A stretch of 64,000 nucleotides of DNA from Rhynchopus euleeides (Eukaryota; Euglenozoa; Diplonemea; Diplonemida; Diplonemidae), in contig OY723324.1 in the NCBI GenBank assembly GCA_963210315.1, forward strand, positions 372,001 to 436,000, read 5' to 3'. Within the stretch, counting starts at the first letter, position 1, and the number at the start of each line of letters is the position of its first letter. Of the stretch, positions 1 through 13,100 are shown in pieces. The translations under genes and the position numbers were made by a program. The notes under the pieces were generated by a model that was given only the letters and a program-made list of their open reading frames with translations, was not told the DNA's origin and did no database searches.

Positions 1-438
1 AGCCGGGTCAGCACGGCGGCGGTGGGGGGGGCTGCCCCGGGTGAAGCGGAGGCTGTGGCGGAGGGGGTCGCGGCAGCTGCGGCGATCAGCGCCGTCGCGG
101 CTGTGGAGGGGTCGGGAGGGGGTGCGGAGGCAGCAGGAGGGGTGGCGGCGGAGGAGGCGGGCTCCCCCGATGTGATGTCCGGGGGAGCTTCGGCGTCGCC
201 GCCCCCGTCCCCGCCTCCGGCGGAGTCGCAGTCGCCGTCGCCGTCTCCGTCGCCTTCCCCGGGGGGGGCGCAGAGCGGGGCACCGTCTCCTCCGCTGTCG
301 TCCCCGTCGCCTGCACCGTCTCCCGGTGGGGGGGCCTTGCGGAGGTCGGCCCTTGCCAGCATGTTTGAAGATGCCGCCTCCTCCCCGTCCCCGTCGCCCA
401 GCCCGCAGAGGGGAGCGGAGAGGAGGGGGTTTCGTTAG
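1..438 (+). CDS. 3' end of low-complexity Ala/Gly then Ser/Pro-rich protein (partial)
   Basis: The frame is open from the first base and stops at TAG 436-438, so this is the C-terminal ~145 residues of a gene that starts outside the window. The first half is Ala/Gly/Glu-rich, then come long Ser-Pro dipeptide runs, with a short less repetitive patch (LRRSALASMFEDAA) near 340-385. No catalytic domain is visible. The GC-rich codon use and + orientation match the intact genes downstream. Disordered SP-rich tails are often phosphorylated, but that is inference only. The function of the missing part is unknown. Confidence 0.6.
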   Translation, partial: SRVSTAAVGGAAPGEAEAVAEGVAAAAAISAVAAVEGSGGGAEAAGGVAAEEAGSPDVMSGGASASPPPSPPPAESQSPSPSPSPSPGGAQSGAPSPPLSSPSPAPSPGGGALRRSALASMFEDAASSPSPSPSPQRGAERRGFR

Positions 439-1188
439 GTGTGGTGCTGTGGATGTGTAGAACTCTTCCAAAAAAATATGTTGGGGGAGGGGGAGGGGGG
501 GGGGGAGAGTCAAACGAAAAAGAAAACCGAAAATTGAAAAAGAAAGAAAACACTGTTGTACAATTGGGGGAGGGGGGGGGGTGGTGGTGTCCGAATGGGG
601 CTGACGCGAAGTTTTGCCTCACTCTGTCTTCGTCGCCAACATGACCTAACCTGCCCCGCCCCCTCGCCCCATGAAGGAACAGACCAGACCCCATGGGGGT
701 GTGGCCTTCAATATCTTTGTCAAAACCTATTGTGCCCCCGCGCGGCACAACCTCCCCGACTTTGTTACCGAGCGCTCACTTTTCTGCAAATCTGAAGTGA
801 AAACCACCCTGTGGTCTATAGAGCTTGGCCCTGGGTGGGTGTGGGGATACGGTGCTCTCCGTGGGAACAAAAGGGCTGAAATCGGGAACGGGGGGGGGGG
901 GGTTGGAGTGGGTGGAGGTGGGGGAGGGGAGTGGAATGAATTTGTGTTAGGTGTTAGTCTCAGGACCGAAAAAAGGGCCGGAAAAACGGAATAATCCAGA
1001 TCCAGGGCCATATCCGCATCTCGCCCTCTCCCCCCTTCCTCTTCTCCCCCCCTATTTTCCTCCACGCCCTCACCACGTCGTTCTCTCGCCGCCCTCCCCT
1101 GCCCCACCTCCTCTCCACACCGACACACCGACACCACCAGGAGGCGCTGCGCGAGGCGAGGGGGGTGACCCCCTCACCCCACGCACCT
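439..1188 (+). other. Intergenic/UTR stretch with G-runs and a putative splice acceptor
   Basis: There are long G homopolymers at about 481-512, 565-580 and 889-902. A pyrimidine-rich stretch (about 1020-1130) ends in ACCACCAG at about 1133-1140. That is a reasonable trans-splice or 5'UTR intron acceptor for the giant gene at 1189. A 107-codon open frame from ATG 671 has no recognisable domain and I do not call it a gene. Confidence 0.4.
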
Positions 1189-4100
1189 ATGAAGCGCCAG
1201 GGGGCTGTCACTGTCCATGTTGTTGGGCGGAGCGACTTACAGCGCGATGCAGACAGCAACGTCACGCTGGGCGGGGGCGTGCAGTGCCGATGCACCAATG
1301 TCTCCGGGGATGAAGCCGCCGGCATCGCCTCCCCTTCGGTCTACCGCCAGTCAGTCGAGCCGCTGATCCCAGGGCTGTTTGACGGGAAGAGCTCCACGGC
1401 GATATTCTTGGGAGAAAAATTCGGAGGCCCCTCCCACAACTGCTATGTGACCGACGGCATGCTCGGCACGGGCACAGTCTCCGACATCAAAGAGACTGAA
1501 ACAGACGGTGGCTTCACCAGGCTCATCAGAGGACTCTTTAAATACCTCCACTCCCTGGTCTCCACTGTGAAGCTCACCACGCCCTGGGAGGAGGAGTACG
1601 CCCTGAAGGTGTCACTCTCGGGGATCTACTGCGGAGACGGGGGCTCTGGGGAGCAGCAGACGCTGAAGACCTGCGATGTGCTGGACAAGGTGAAGATGAG
1701 CAACCCAGACCCTGAGTTTGGGGGGAGCCACTCCCTCGGAGCGAAGTACGTCAGCTTGCCGCAGATCGGGGCATACACATACGCTGTCAACAAGCTGCTG
1801 GGGTCGGACCAGCTGCGGGAAACCCTCCAGGAGAGAAAGACATCGCTTGTGGGGACGATCTCTGTTCTGCAGAAGTCGAAGGGTTCCGTCTCCCACATGG
1901 TGCTGGCCGATGTCCTGCCTGAACACTCGCAGCACTTCGAAACCATCATCCGCAGGTGGATGGGTGGAGGCAACATGGGTGACCTCTCAGACGTCTTCCA
2001 CCCGGGCTCCAGCCTGTCCCTCGCAGTTTCAACTTCCTACATCCCCCGCGAAAACGCAAAGCGACTCCTGGACCTGGCCAACAAGGTGTGCGGGCGCACC
2101 CGCCCTGCCTCCTGGTGTGAACCACCCTCCGGGCAGATGTCACGCTCCTCCTCCACCGTGTCCAGAACTTCCACCATCCCAGACGCGCCCCCGCTGTCGC
2201 TGATGCATGAGGCGTCAAGCTTTTCCAGCAGGGCGGGCTCCACAGCTGGGGACGAGGTTCCCGACATCCCCCTCGGAGGAACGGACCCGCAGCGCCCGGT
2301 CAGCAAGCTCGCCGCGGCTGCGCGCACCCTAGGGCAGCAGGGGCGTGTGGATAAGGTGTCCGGTGCGGCTGTCTCCCACTTCGCCAACATGATGGGGGAG
2401 AAGAAGGGGTCTCTCCTCGGGGCTGACCTCGGGCCTTTTCCCTCCTCCGACAGCGTCACCGGGGAGGAGGCTGACTGGAAGGACCGGGCGGAGAAGCTCG
2501 CAAACTCCATCAAGCTGCTGCAGGAGAGGCTGCAGAAGCGTGAGGGCGAGCTGCTCCGACTGAAGACAGAGCGTGATGACGCCGTGAAGGAGAAGGGCGC
2601 GCTCCGCCGGCAGATCCAGGAGGGCCAGCAGGGGCTGAAGGAGTATGAGGAGAAGATCAAATCCCTGCAGGAGACGATCGACAAGCTGAAGGGGGAGCTG
2701 GAGGACATGCGCGGGTTTGAGGAGATGGCGAAGAAGTCAGACGAGGAGTGCCAGATCCTCCGTCGCAGGCTCAGTGATGTGAAGAAGGACACCGACGGGG
2801 CGAACGCCACCGAGGCTGAGGTCGACGATCTCCGCAGGCAGCTGGCTGACACCAAGCAGGCTCTCGAGGAGGCATGCAGCGATGTGGAGAACATGGCATC
2901 CGAGATGGACGAGCAGATCACCGAAAGGGCAAACCTTGAAGACCGCCTCGCTCAGCTGGCTGCCTCACAGGGGGACGGCGCGCAGGAGCTTGCCAACAAG
3001 CAGGCTGAGTTGGACCGCACGATGGATCTGCGGGATAAGGAGCTCGAGAGGCAGCGCAACGAGATCACGGCGCTGCAGGAGGCGCTCGATGCGAATGATC
3101 CCGAGATGGCACGCCTGAGGGACGAGCACAGCGACATGCAGGACAGGCTGCACAGCGCTGAGGCGGAGGCCTCGCGTCTGGGCGGGATGATGAGCCAGCT
3201 GACATCAGACCACTCCGCCCTGAAGGAGGAGTGGGACAAGCTCACCGGGGACAACGCGAAGCTCCGCGACGAGCTGGGGTCCTGCCAGTCGAAGGCGTCT
3301 GCTGCCCAGGGGGAGGCGGATGCGCTGCGGGCCAAGCTGAACGCCCTGGAGCAGGACGCCACGTCGGATAATGCGAAGCTCCTGAAGAAGCAGCAGGAGG
3401 ACCAGCAGCTCCTCGCGGAGCTGCAGGGCAAGCTGCGCGACCTGGAGCAGGAGCTGAAGGACAAGCTGTTCGACGCGGAGGTGGAGGCGCGTGAGCTGGC
3501 TGCGAAGCTGAAGAACGCCGAGGGGGACCAGGAGCAGATGAAGGGTGAGCTGGAGTCTCTGCAGGCAGCACTGAAGGATGCGCGCCGCTCCACCGACACG
3601 GAGAAGCAGGACCTCCTGTACAAGCTGCGCGAGGCGGAGCAGCTCGCAGCGCAGGCCAAGCGTGACGCGCAGCAGGACATCGCCAACGCCGAGGCGAAGC
3701 TCGACGAGGCAAACAACGCTCTGCGTGCTGAGGAGCGGGCGCATGTTGCTGACGTGGAGGAGGGCGAGAAGAAGCTTGCGCATGAGCAGGAGGCGAACAA
3801 ACGGGCGCTGCAGGCGGAGGCAGACCGTGCCAAGCAGCTGAAGGAGGACTACGATGCAGAGGCACGCCGCCTGCAGGAGCAGTTCGACCGTGACCTGAAG
3901 CGGCGCGAGATGGAACTCGAGGGGGAGAAGGCCCGTGCGCTGGATGAGGCGGCGCGCGCTGCCCGCGACGCTCTGGACAGGGCCGAGGCAGACCTCAAGG
4001 CCAAGCTGGCAGAGAGCAACGCGCGCCTCGCAGAGCTGCAGCGCGAGAAGGATGCCCTGCAGCACCAGCTGGATGGGGAGCGTGCCTCTGGCGAGACGAA

Positions 4101-7100
4101 GGACGACGCGTGGAAGCGGCTGCAGGACGAGCTGGATGAGCTGCGCGCCGCCCTCGAGAGGGAGCGGCGCGAGAGGGAGGCTGCCGAGCGCGAGATGCAG
4201 CGCGAAAGGGATGCTGCTGCGCGCGACCTCCGCGATGCGCACCACCGCAAGGATGACTTGGAGCGCCAGCTGGCTGCGGCTAACGCGCGTGCTGAGAGGC
4301 TTGCCACCGACCTGAATGAGGCGCAGAGCGCTGCCGACGCGGCACGTCTCGCAGCAGCCGAGAAGGAGCGTGCCGCCCTCGACGAGCTGAAGGCTGCCAA
4401 CAACCGCCTGCACCAGGGGCAGGAGGAAGTGCGTGGCCTGCGGAAGAACCTTGCCCAGGCGGATGAGCAGCTGCAGGAGCAGCGCCGCCGCGGCGAGGAG
4501 CAGGCGGCTGAGGTGCGTGACCTGCAGGAGCAGCTGAAGGGGAAGGACCGCCTTGCGGATGATATCGAGCGGCAGCTGCGGGACCTGCGCAACGAGATTG
4601 CAGCCCTGAAGCGTGCCAACCAGGACCTGGAGGCGCAGCGCGACGGGCTTGACGCGGAGCTGCGCGATGCGAAGCAGCGCGGCCTGAAGGGCGATGCGCT
4701 GGCGCGCGACCTGGAGGCGGAGCTGGACAAGCTGCGCGACCAGCTGAAGCAGCTCGAGGCAGACCAGATCGCACAGCTGGAGGACCACCTGCGGAAGGAG
4801 GGCAACTTCGCGAAGGAGCTGGCCCTTACAGACCAGGCGCAGAAGCGCCTCCGCGACGAGGCGGCAGAGGGGGAGCGCCTCCGCAAGCAGCTGGAGGCGG
4901 AGTCGCTCGATGCGCACAAAGAGGCGGCTGCGCTTGCGGTGAAGCTGGACGAGGCGGAGAGGCGCCTCGGGTCGCAGACACGCGAAGGCGACGAGCTGAA
5001 GAAGCTGGAGGGCGACCTGATGCACCGCCTGAAGCAGGCCGAGGCTGCACTCGCAGCCACAGAGGCCGAGCTGGATGAGGCGAAGCGCAGTGCCGATGCA
5101 GCGCAGCGCCGTGCGCAGCAGGCGGCTGACGCTCTGCAGTCGGAGGCGGATGACCTGCGGGCTGACCTCGCCAAGGCCGAGACAGAGAAGCAGCTGCTGA
5201 ACGACTCGCTCGACACGAAGGAGTCTGCGCTTGCCGCCCTCCGGCGTGGCGAGGCGGAGTCCTTCTCCGCGCAGCGCAGCGCTGACGACCGCATCGCACA
5301 CCTGGAGCAGCTGCTGGGCGAGGCCCGTGCCGAAAGCTCCCGCAACGCTGCCCAAGCTGCGGAGCTGGAGCGCCGTGTTGCGGAGAGCGAGGCTCAGCTG
5401 AGCAAGCGCGCAGGCGAGGTTGCAGCGCTGCAGCGCGCTGCCGACAAGCAGGCCAAGGCGGTGGAGGACCTGCAGCGCGACGTCGAGCGTGCCAACCAGG
5501 CGCTGGAGAACCAGGCGCAGGACCACCGCGATGCGCTGCAGGCAGCAGAGGACAGGTGGCGTGCGAAGGAGGCTGCTGCTCTGGATGCCAAGCGTGCCGC
5601 CGAGGCGCGCAAGCGTGAGCTGGAGCAGGAGCTGGAGAAGAGCCACGCAACCATCGCAGGGCTGCGCCGCGACCTGGCCCGCGAGGCGAGCTCCGGGGAT
5701 GAGAAGCTGGTGCAGGCGCGTGCCGAGACAGCAGAGATGCAGCGCATTGCCGATAAGCTGCGCGAGGACCTTGCGAAGGCCCGCCGCGAGAAGGACGATG
5801 TGCTTGCAAAGCTCGCCCAGATGCAGCGCAACGTCGACGCTGCTGAGGAGGCGATGCGTGCCGCCAAGCTGGAGGCGCAGGCTGCCACAGCAGCGGCGGA
5901 CCGTGTGTTCGACAGGATCAAGCTTGCCGAGACCCGTGCAGGTGCCGCTGAGGAGCGTGCGTCTCGTGCCAGCGCTGAGGCGGAGGCAGCGCGGCGGGAC
6001 CTCGATACCGCGCGTCTGGAGGCTGACAAGATTGTCGACGAGGCGCGTGCACGCGAGGCTGATGCGCACGGGGGGCTGCAGCGGGAGAAGCGGCAGCGTG
6101 CCCTGGCTGACAGCAGGGCGGCCACTGCGGAGGATGAGATCGGCAAGCTGCGCGAGGCCCTCGACAGCGCAGAGAAGGAGGGCGATGCGCTGCGCCACGA
6201 GGGGCAGGAGGCTGTCGCCCGGGAGCGGAACCTGGAGCGGAAGCTGGCTGCTGCTATGGCTGCTGCGGAGGAGGAGCGGTCCACCGCCGACCGGCAGCAC
6301 GAAGCGCTTGCAGACGAGCTGCGCCGCCAGGGTGTGCGCCTGGAGCAGGCGTCCGCAGCAAAGGCCGATGCAGAGGACGCGCTGCTGGGGGAGCAGAGCG
6401 AGCGCAACCGGCTCCGCATGGAGATGGAGGCCGCCAAGCAGCAGGCTGCCACTGCAGGCAGCGACCTGGAGCGTCAGAAGCAGATGCTGGAAGAGGCACG
6501 GCGCCGTGCGGCTGAGATGCGTCTGCACCAGGAGGCACTGGACGCAGACCATGCTGAAGAGCTGCGCCGCAAGGAGGTGGAGAAGGCTGCGCGCCAGGAG
6601 GACCTGCTGAAGGAGCGTGCAGGCCAGCGCCGTGCGGCAGAGGAGCTGGCTAACGTGCATGATGAGCTGCAGCGCCTGCAGGGCGAGCATGCCGACCACC
6701 AGGGGCAACTGGCCGCAGCACACCGCAGCCTGAAGGAGGCGCAGGCACAGCTGGCTGACAAGGAGCGCGAGTTGGTGCGTGCAAGGGGTGCAGCAGACTC
6801 TGCCCGCCACGAGCTGGACCGTGAGTCGGCACAGCTGAAGGACCAGCTGCGTGAGGCCAACGAGCGGGCGGACCGTGCAGGCACGGAGGCTGAGACGCTG
6901 CGCGCAGGTGACCACAGTCTGGATATGCGCCAGCTGGAGCAGCGCGCCAAGTCCATGGAGGAGGACTGCAGAAAGGCAAAGACCGCGCTGCGTGCGGCAG
7001 AGCGCCAGCTGGAGGACGCCACGCGCAGGGCAGACAGCAACGCCGAGCGCCTTGCCTGCATGAAGAATGAGCTGGACGAGGCCGAGGCACAGCTGTCGGC

Positions 7101-10100
7101 AGCGGCAGACACATGCGACACCATCCTGGTGTCGCCGCAGACAGCCGTCGCCACCACGCCGCAGGGCCGCACAGGGCAGGCACTCCACAGCGTCGCACGC
7201 AAGGTGGCGGAGCTGACGAAGGACAACAGCCGCACCCGGGACGAGCTTGTGAAGGCCGACGCTGCGCTGACAGAGCTGCGTGTGCAGCGCGAGGATCTGG
7301 AGGGGCAGGTCGCACGCGCCACAGCGAAGGCAGAGGCGGAGGCGCGGCAGTGCGCGTCGGAGCGTGCCTCCAACGCACAGATCAAAGACCACCTGGAGGG
7401 GCAGATCCGCGACCTCGACGAACAGCTGCAGGCAGAGCGCCTGGCGGCAGAGGAGGCCTCGGCACTGGCACTGCGCGCCACCACGCAGACCGAGGAGAAC
7501 ACACGCGCCGTGGAGGCACGCCTCCGTGCAGAGCTGTCCACTGCGAAGTCGTCGCTCAGCGCAGCTGAGGGCAAGCTCCGCAAGGCTGCCTCAGAGGCTG
7601 CAGACCTGGAGGCACAGCTGCAGCGTGCACAGCTGCTGGCGCGCGAGCAGGAGGAGGCAGGCGAGGAGGGCATCGAACGGGCGAAGCGCGACTTCGACCT
7701 GGAGCGCGAGCGCCTGGAGCTGCGCATCGAGGCTGCGGAGCAGAAGGCCAAGACAGCGAAGGAGCAGCAGCTGCGCCTGCAGCGCGACATCGAGGCGCTT
7801 GCGGCTGACCTGGAGGCGGAGCGCGACGACAAGATGCGCACCCTGCAGCAGAGCGAGCAGGTCTCCGCCACGGAGGCGGCGATGCGCGGCGAGATGGAGC
7901 GCCTCCGCGCACAGCTGGAGGCACACCGCGCAGACAACGACGCCGCTGCCAAGCGCGAGGCGGAGGGCATCGAGACCATCACACGCCTCGACAACGAGCT
8001 CAGCGCCGCCCTCGCCGCCATGCGCACGATGGACCTGCAGGCCTCCACCGAGGGACGCTCCAAGCAGCGCCTCGAGGCCCTGCTGGACTTCGCCGACGCA
8101 GGCATGCGCAGCCTCGGCGACGACGGCAGGCTGGGCACGGTGGCAAGCCCCACACGCGAGGTGCGCCGCCCCGACCGCGACCAGGCCCTCGCCGCGATGC
8201 TGCGCCAGACCCGCGTGGTGGTGCAGGCGACGCGCCCCAAGGCACCCCTGGAGCTGTGCAACGACCTGTCCAACCTGGCAGACCGCGGCGGCTCGCCGGG
8301 GCAGCTTGCGGAGTGGCGGGGGCAGGCGGCCCGCACGGCTGACGCCTACCCCTCGTTTGCGTCGTACATCTCGAATGCGGTGTCGGCGGTGGACGCATCC
8401 CTCTCGCCCGACGCATCGAAGCGGGAGCTCTCGAAGGTCGCCTCTGTGATGCACAACTACGTCAGCACGCTGTCCGGCGAGTCGGCCTTCCCGGAGGCAA
8501 CCTCCTCTGCCCCACAGCTGCAGGCCTTCGAGCGGGAGCTGTCGCTGGTTGCGATGCGCCCCAGCTTTGCACCGGAGAACTTCACGCAGGTGACAGAGTG
8601 TGCTGCCGCAATCGACAACCCTGCCGTGCGGCGCATGCTGGAGCAGCTGCAGACCCGTGCCGAGGAGTCGAGCCAGCCGCTGCACGGCGTGCAGGGGAGC
8701 CTGGTGGGGCTGTGTGCCGAGGCGGCTGTGCTGCTGGGCTTCGCCGAGCCGCACCTCTTCCTGGGCCCGCGCCACGTGGAGGAGCTGGTGTCGCGCTGCA
8801 CCTCTCTGCAGTCCACACATGCAGGCGTGGCGGCAGACCTGGAGCCCCTGGTGGCAGCGCTGAAGCAGGCGCACTCCACTGCCCTGGGGGGGCATGTCGA
8901 CGGGCGGTCTGCGGTGGATGAGGCGGTGCGCCTCTTCGAGCGTGTGCTGCGGGGCGACATCGCACCGGCACGGAGCGGGTCGGGTGAAGGGTCGCTTGCC
9001 TACTTCTGGGGTGCGGATGGGAAGCGCCGCCTGCAGGCAGACCTGGATGCTGTGGAGAGCCGCATCGCACACTCGGAGATCGAGCAGAAGCGGCTGGCGC
9101 AGGAGCTGCAGGACAGGGAGGACGAGGTGGAGAGCTACCGCTCCCTTCTGGCGCAGGCGGAGCAGCGCACCGCCGATGCCGACACCAAGGCCCTCGCACG
9201 GCTGCGTGGGCAGCAGCTCACGACGGAGGAGATGCGGTCCGAGCTGGGCAGGCTTGCCGAGCGTGTCGAGCGTGCGAACAACGAGATGCAGGAGGCGCGC
9301 AACGCACAGCAGATCGCAGAGGCCGCACGGTGGGAGCTGGAGGGGCGGCTGAAGGGCAGCCAGAACGAGCTGCGTGCCTTCGAGCGTAACATCGAGCGCC
9401 TGCAGGATGAGGCGGAAGCGCTGCGTGCTCGCCTCGCTGAAGCTGATGACCACGCCGAGGCTGCCGAGAGGAGGCAGCGGGAGCGTGAGACTGCTTCGCA
9501 GCGCCGTGGCGATGTTGCTGCGCGCGAGGTGTCGGCCCTCAACGAGAAGCTGCGTGCGCTGTCGGCAGAGCACTCCGAGCTGCAGCGCAGCCAGCGCAAC
9601 GCGGAGGGCGAGCGCGAGGCTGCCCTGCGCCGCCTCGACGCCCTGGAGGCAGAGCTGCGGCGCACCGAGGGGGAGTGGCGCGACTCCGTCCGCAGATGTG
9701 AGGACCTCGAGCGGCAGGCAGACGCCACGCTGGCTGACCTGACCCGCGCGAGCACCGACTGCACCACGGCACAGGCCAAGGCCCGGGCAGCAGAGTCGGA
9801 GGCTGCAGACTACAAGCGCCGCGCCGAGCTGGCAGAGGGCCAGCAGTTCGCAGCAGAGGACGACCGGGACGACGCACGCCGCCGGGCAGAGTCTGCCGAG
9901 CGTGTGTGCCGGCAGCTCGAGGCACAGCTGGACAAGACACGCGCCGCGCTGGAGGGCACTGAGGACCGCGCCAACACCGCCGAGCGCCAGGCCGCAGAGA
10001 GGCTGAAGGGCCTCCACGCCGCTGACGAGCTGGGCACCGAGCTGACACGCATCACCGACCGCCTTGCCGCCACACAGCGCGAGCTGCAGAGCGCCCGCGA

Positions 10101-13100
10101 GGAGATGCACGGCATCGAGCGCGAGAAGTGGGGCCTCGAGGGCGCGCTGCGCGACGCCGGGCTGGACAAGACCGCCCTGCAGCAGCAGATCGAGCGCCTC
10201 GAGTCGGAGCTGGAGAACCTGCGCGACAAGCTGCGCAAGGAGTCCGACCTGACAGACCGCATCCGCAAGGCTGACGCCGAACGCGCCGAGGCACTCCGCC
10301 GCGCTGACGTCTCCCTCCGCGACCTGGAGGAGGTGCGCAACAGGCAGCGCGCTGTGGAGGTCGAACGCGCAGACCTCAACGAACGCCTCATCGCCGCAGA
10401 GTCGGAGGCTGCTGACGCGAAGCGCAAGGGGGACATGATCCGCCACCGCGTGAAGTCCCTCGAAGGCGAGGTGGAGGACCTGCGGCACCGCCTGGCAGAC
10501 GAGGAGTCGCGCGCTGAGGACCTCGACTCCAAGCTGCAGTCGCTGGAGACGGAGAGCGCGGCCCGCATCAGCCGCACCGAGGCTGAGGCGGAGGAGCTGC
10601 GCAAGGGCCTTGCCGCAGGCGGCGGCACCCGCGAGCAGCTCGCCTCCGCACAGGCCAGGATCACCCTGCTGCAGGACACCGAGGCTGACCTCCGCTCTCA
10701 GGTGCACGCCCTGCGCTCGGAGCTCGCAGACGCCTCGCGCAACGCCGCACGCGCTGAGGACCTCCGCTCCCGCCTTGGCGATACCACACGCATGCTGCAG
10801 GAGAAGGAGGAGGGCGTGGCGGACCTGGAGGAGACACGCCGCATGCTGGAGGCGGAGCTCGCTGGGCTGCGCGATGCCAAGACTGCTGCAGAGCAGAAGG
10901 CGCGCGACACGTCGCGCCGCGCCGACCTGCTGGCGAAGGAGGTGGATGGGCTGCGCGACAAGCTGAAGGCGTGTGAGGCGGAGAAGGGCGATGCCCTCGA
11001 GCGTGCCGCAGCAGCGGAGCAGGCCAGGGACGACGCGCAGCGCAGGCTCAGCGTGTCGCAGCATGAGGTGCGCTCTCTGCAGTCGGAGCTGGACCACTAC
11101 ATGCGTGGGATGAAGGATGCCAACGGGCAGCTCGACGACGCCCAGTCCGATGCCCTCTCCAGCAGGGCACAGCTGGAGCGTGTCGAGGCGGAGGTGCAGG
11201 AGCTGCGCACCGGCATGACTGCCGCGGCTGCGACACGCCAGCAGCTGGGCGACTGCCAGCGCAAGCTGGCACAGGCGGAGGATGAGGCGATGCGCCTGCA
11301 GGCCGAGCTGCGCAGGATGGGCGGCGATGCTGCGGAGCACGCGCGGCTCTCCACCTCCATCGATGACTACAAGCAGAAGCTGCAGCGCACCGATGACACC
11401 ATGGCCTCCCTTGAGGACCGGCTGCAGAACGCAGAGGACGCGCGCCTCCAGGCGGAGTCGGAGGCGAACACCGTCAAGACACAGCTGCGCGACACGGAGG
11501 GTCGCCTCGGGCAGGCGCATCATGATGCCGAGGCGGCACAGCGGGAGGCCACCACGCTGCGCAGCAAGCTGGATGACAAGGAGACAGAGCTGGCAGACCT
11601 GCACCAGCGTGTGCTGGTGCTGGAGAGGAGCCGGGAGGAGAGCCGGCACGCCATGGAGGAGGCTGAGAAGCGTGTGGTGCATATGGAGCAGGTTGTGGAT
11701 GAGTCGCGCCGTGCTGCCCGGGATGCGGAGCGTGCCGCCGACGAGGCGCGCGCAGAGCTCGACTCCCTGCGGTCGCTGCTGCAGCAGGCGGAGGGCGAGT
11801 CTGCCGACCTGCGGCGGAGCTCCTACGAGCTGGTGGACCTCAAGCAGCAGCTCGGCGACGCCACACGCAAGCTCTCTGCGGCAGAGTCCTCCGAGCAGGA
11901 GCTGCGCTCCCTGCAGCACCGCCTGGAGACACGCCTGCACGAGGCAGAGGGCGATGTGGAGAAGGCGCAGCGCGAGGCTGCGCAGAGCGCCGAGCTGCGC
12001 GTCTCCCTCAACGACACGCGCCGCAAGCTGCTGCAGGCCAACGGGCAGGTCGAGGGGCTGGAGCTCGCACGCAAGGAGGCGGAGAGCGAGCTGCTGCTCA
12101 TCAAGGAGGCTCTGCTGCTGACGGAGCAGGAGAACGACGCGTCGCAGCTGGAGTCCACAAACATGCGCCGCGAGCTGAAGGATGCCAGCAGCAAGACGAA
12201 GGCGGCGGAGGATGAGTGTGCCGCCCTGCAGGCCATGCTGCTCGACATGGAGAAGCGCTGTGAGGACTTCCGGAGGCGGGCAGAGCTGGGCGAGGCAGCT
12301 GCCTTCCGCCTGGAGGGCGCGCTGCACAGCACTGCCGACAGGACGGGCACCGCGGAGGACCGCGCAGGGCTTGCGGAGAAGCGCGCCGCCGAGCTGGCTG
12401 AGGTGAACGCCATGCAGCAGAATGAGATCAAGCGCATCGAGTCGCTGCTGCACCACACCCAGCGTGACGCGGAGGCTGCGAAGGCGCTCCGCACCCAGCT
12501 GGGGGATGCTGACGGGCGCATCATGCAGCTGGAGGAAGGGGGCCGCACACATGAGAAGACCATCGCACGCCTGAAGATCCAGCTGGAGGAGGCGATGAAG
12601 GCGGCAGGCCTCGCCGGCGACCTCGATGCGGAGCTGCACCGCGCGTCGAAGGAGCTCGCAAAGCACGAGGCGCACAACGCGGTGGGTGACAGCTCGCGGA
12701 AACGCCTGGAGGGCGACATGCAGATGCTGCGCGAGGCGATGAAGGTTGCCGAGTCGCGGTACCGCGAGGCGCAGCTGCGCACCTCGGAGCTGGAGGGGCT
12801 CCTGCAGGGGCAGGGGCAGGACCACCAGCGTGTGGTGGCAGCGCTGGAGAAGGAGGCGGACATGCTCACACAGGCTCTGGAGGACGAGCGCCGCGAGTCG
12901 CAGCGCCTGCTGATCGAGGCGGGGGAGCACGAGCGCAACTGCATCGACCTGTCCGACGGTGTGCACAGGCTGCAGCACCAGCTGGAGGGGCGCCCCCAGA
13001 AGGCCACGGTGCACGAGCTGGAGGGTGTGGTTGCCCGCCTGGAGAGCGACATGGCGCGTGCGGAGGAGGCACGTGCTTCCTGGGAGGCCGAGGCGCGTGC

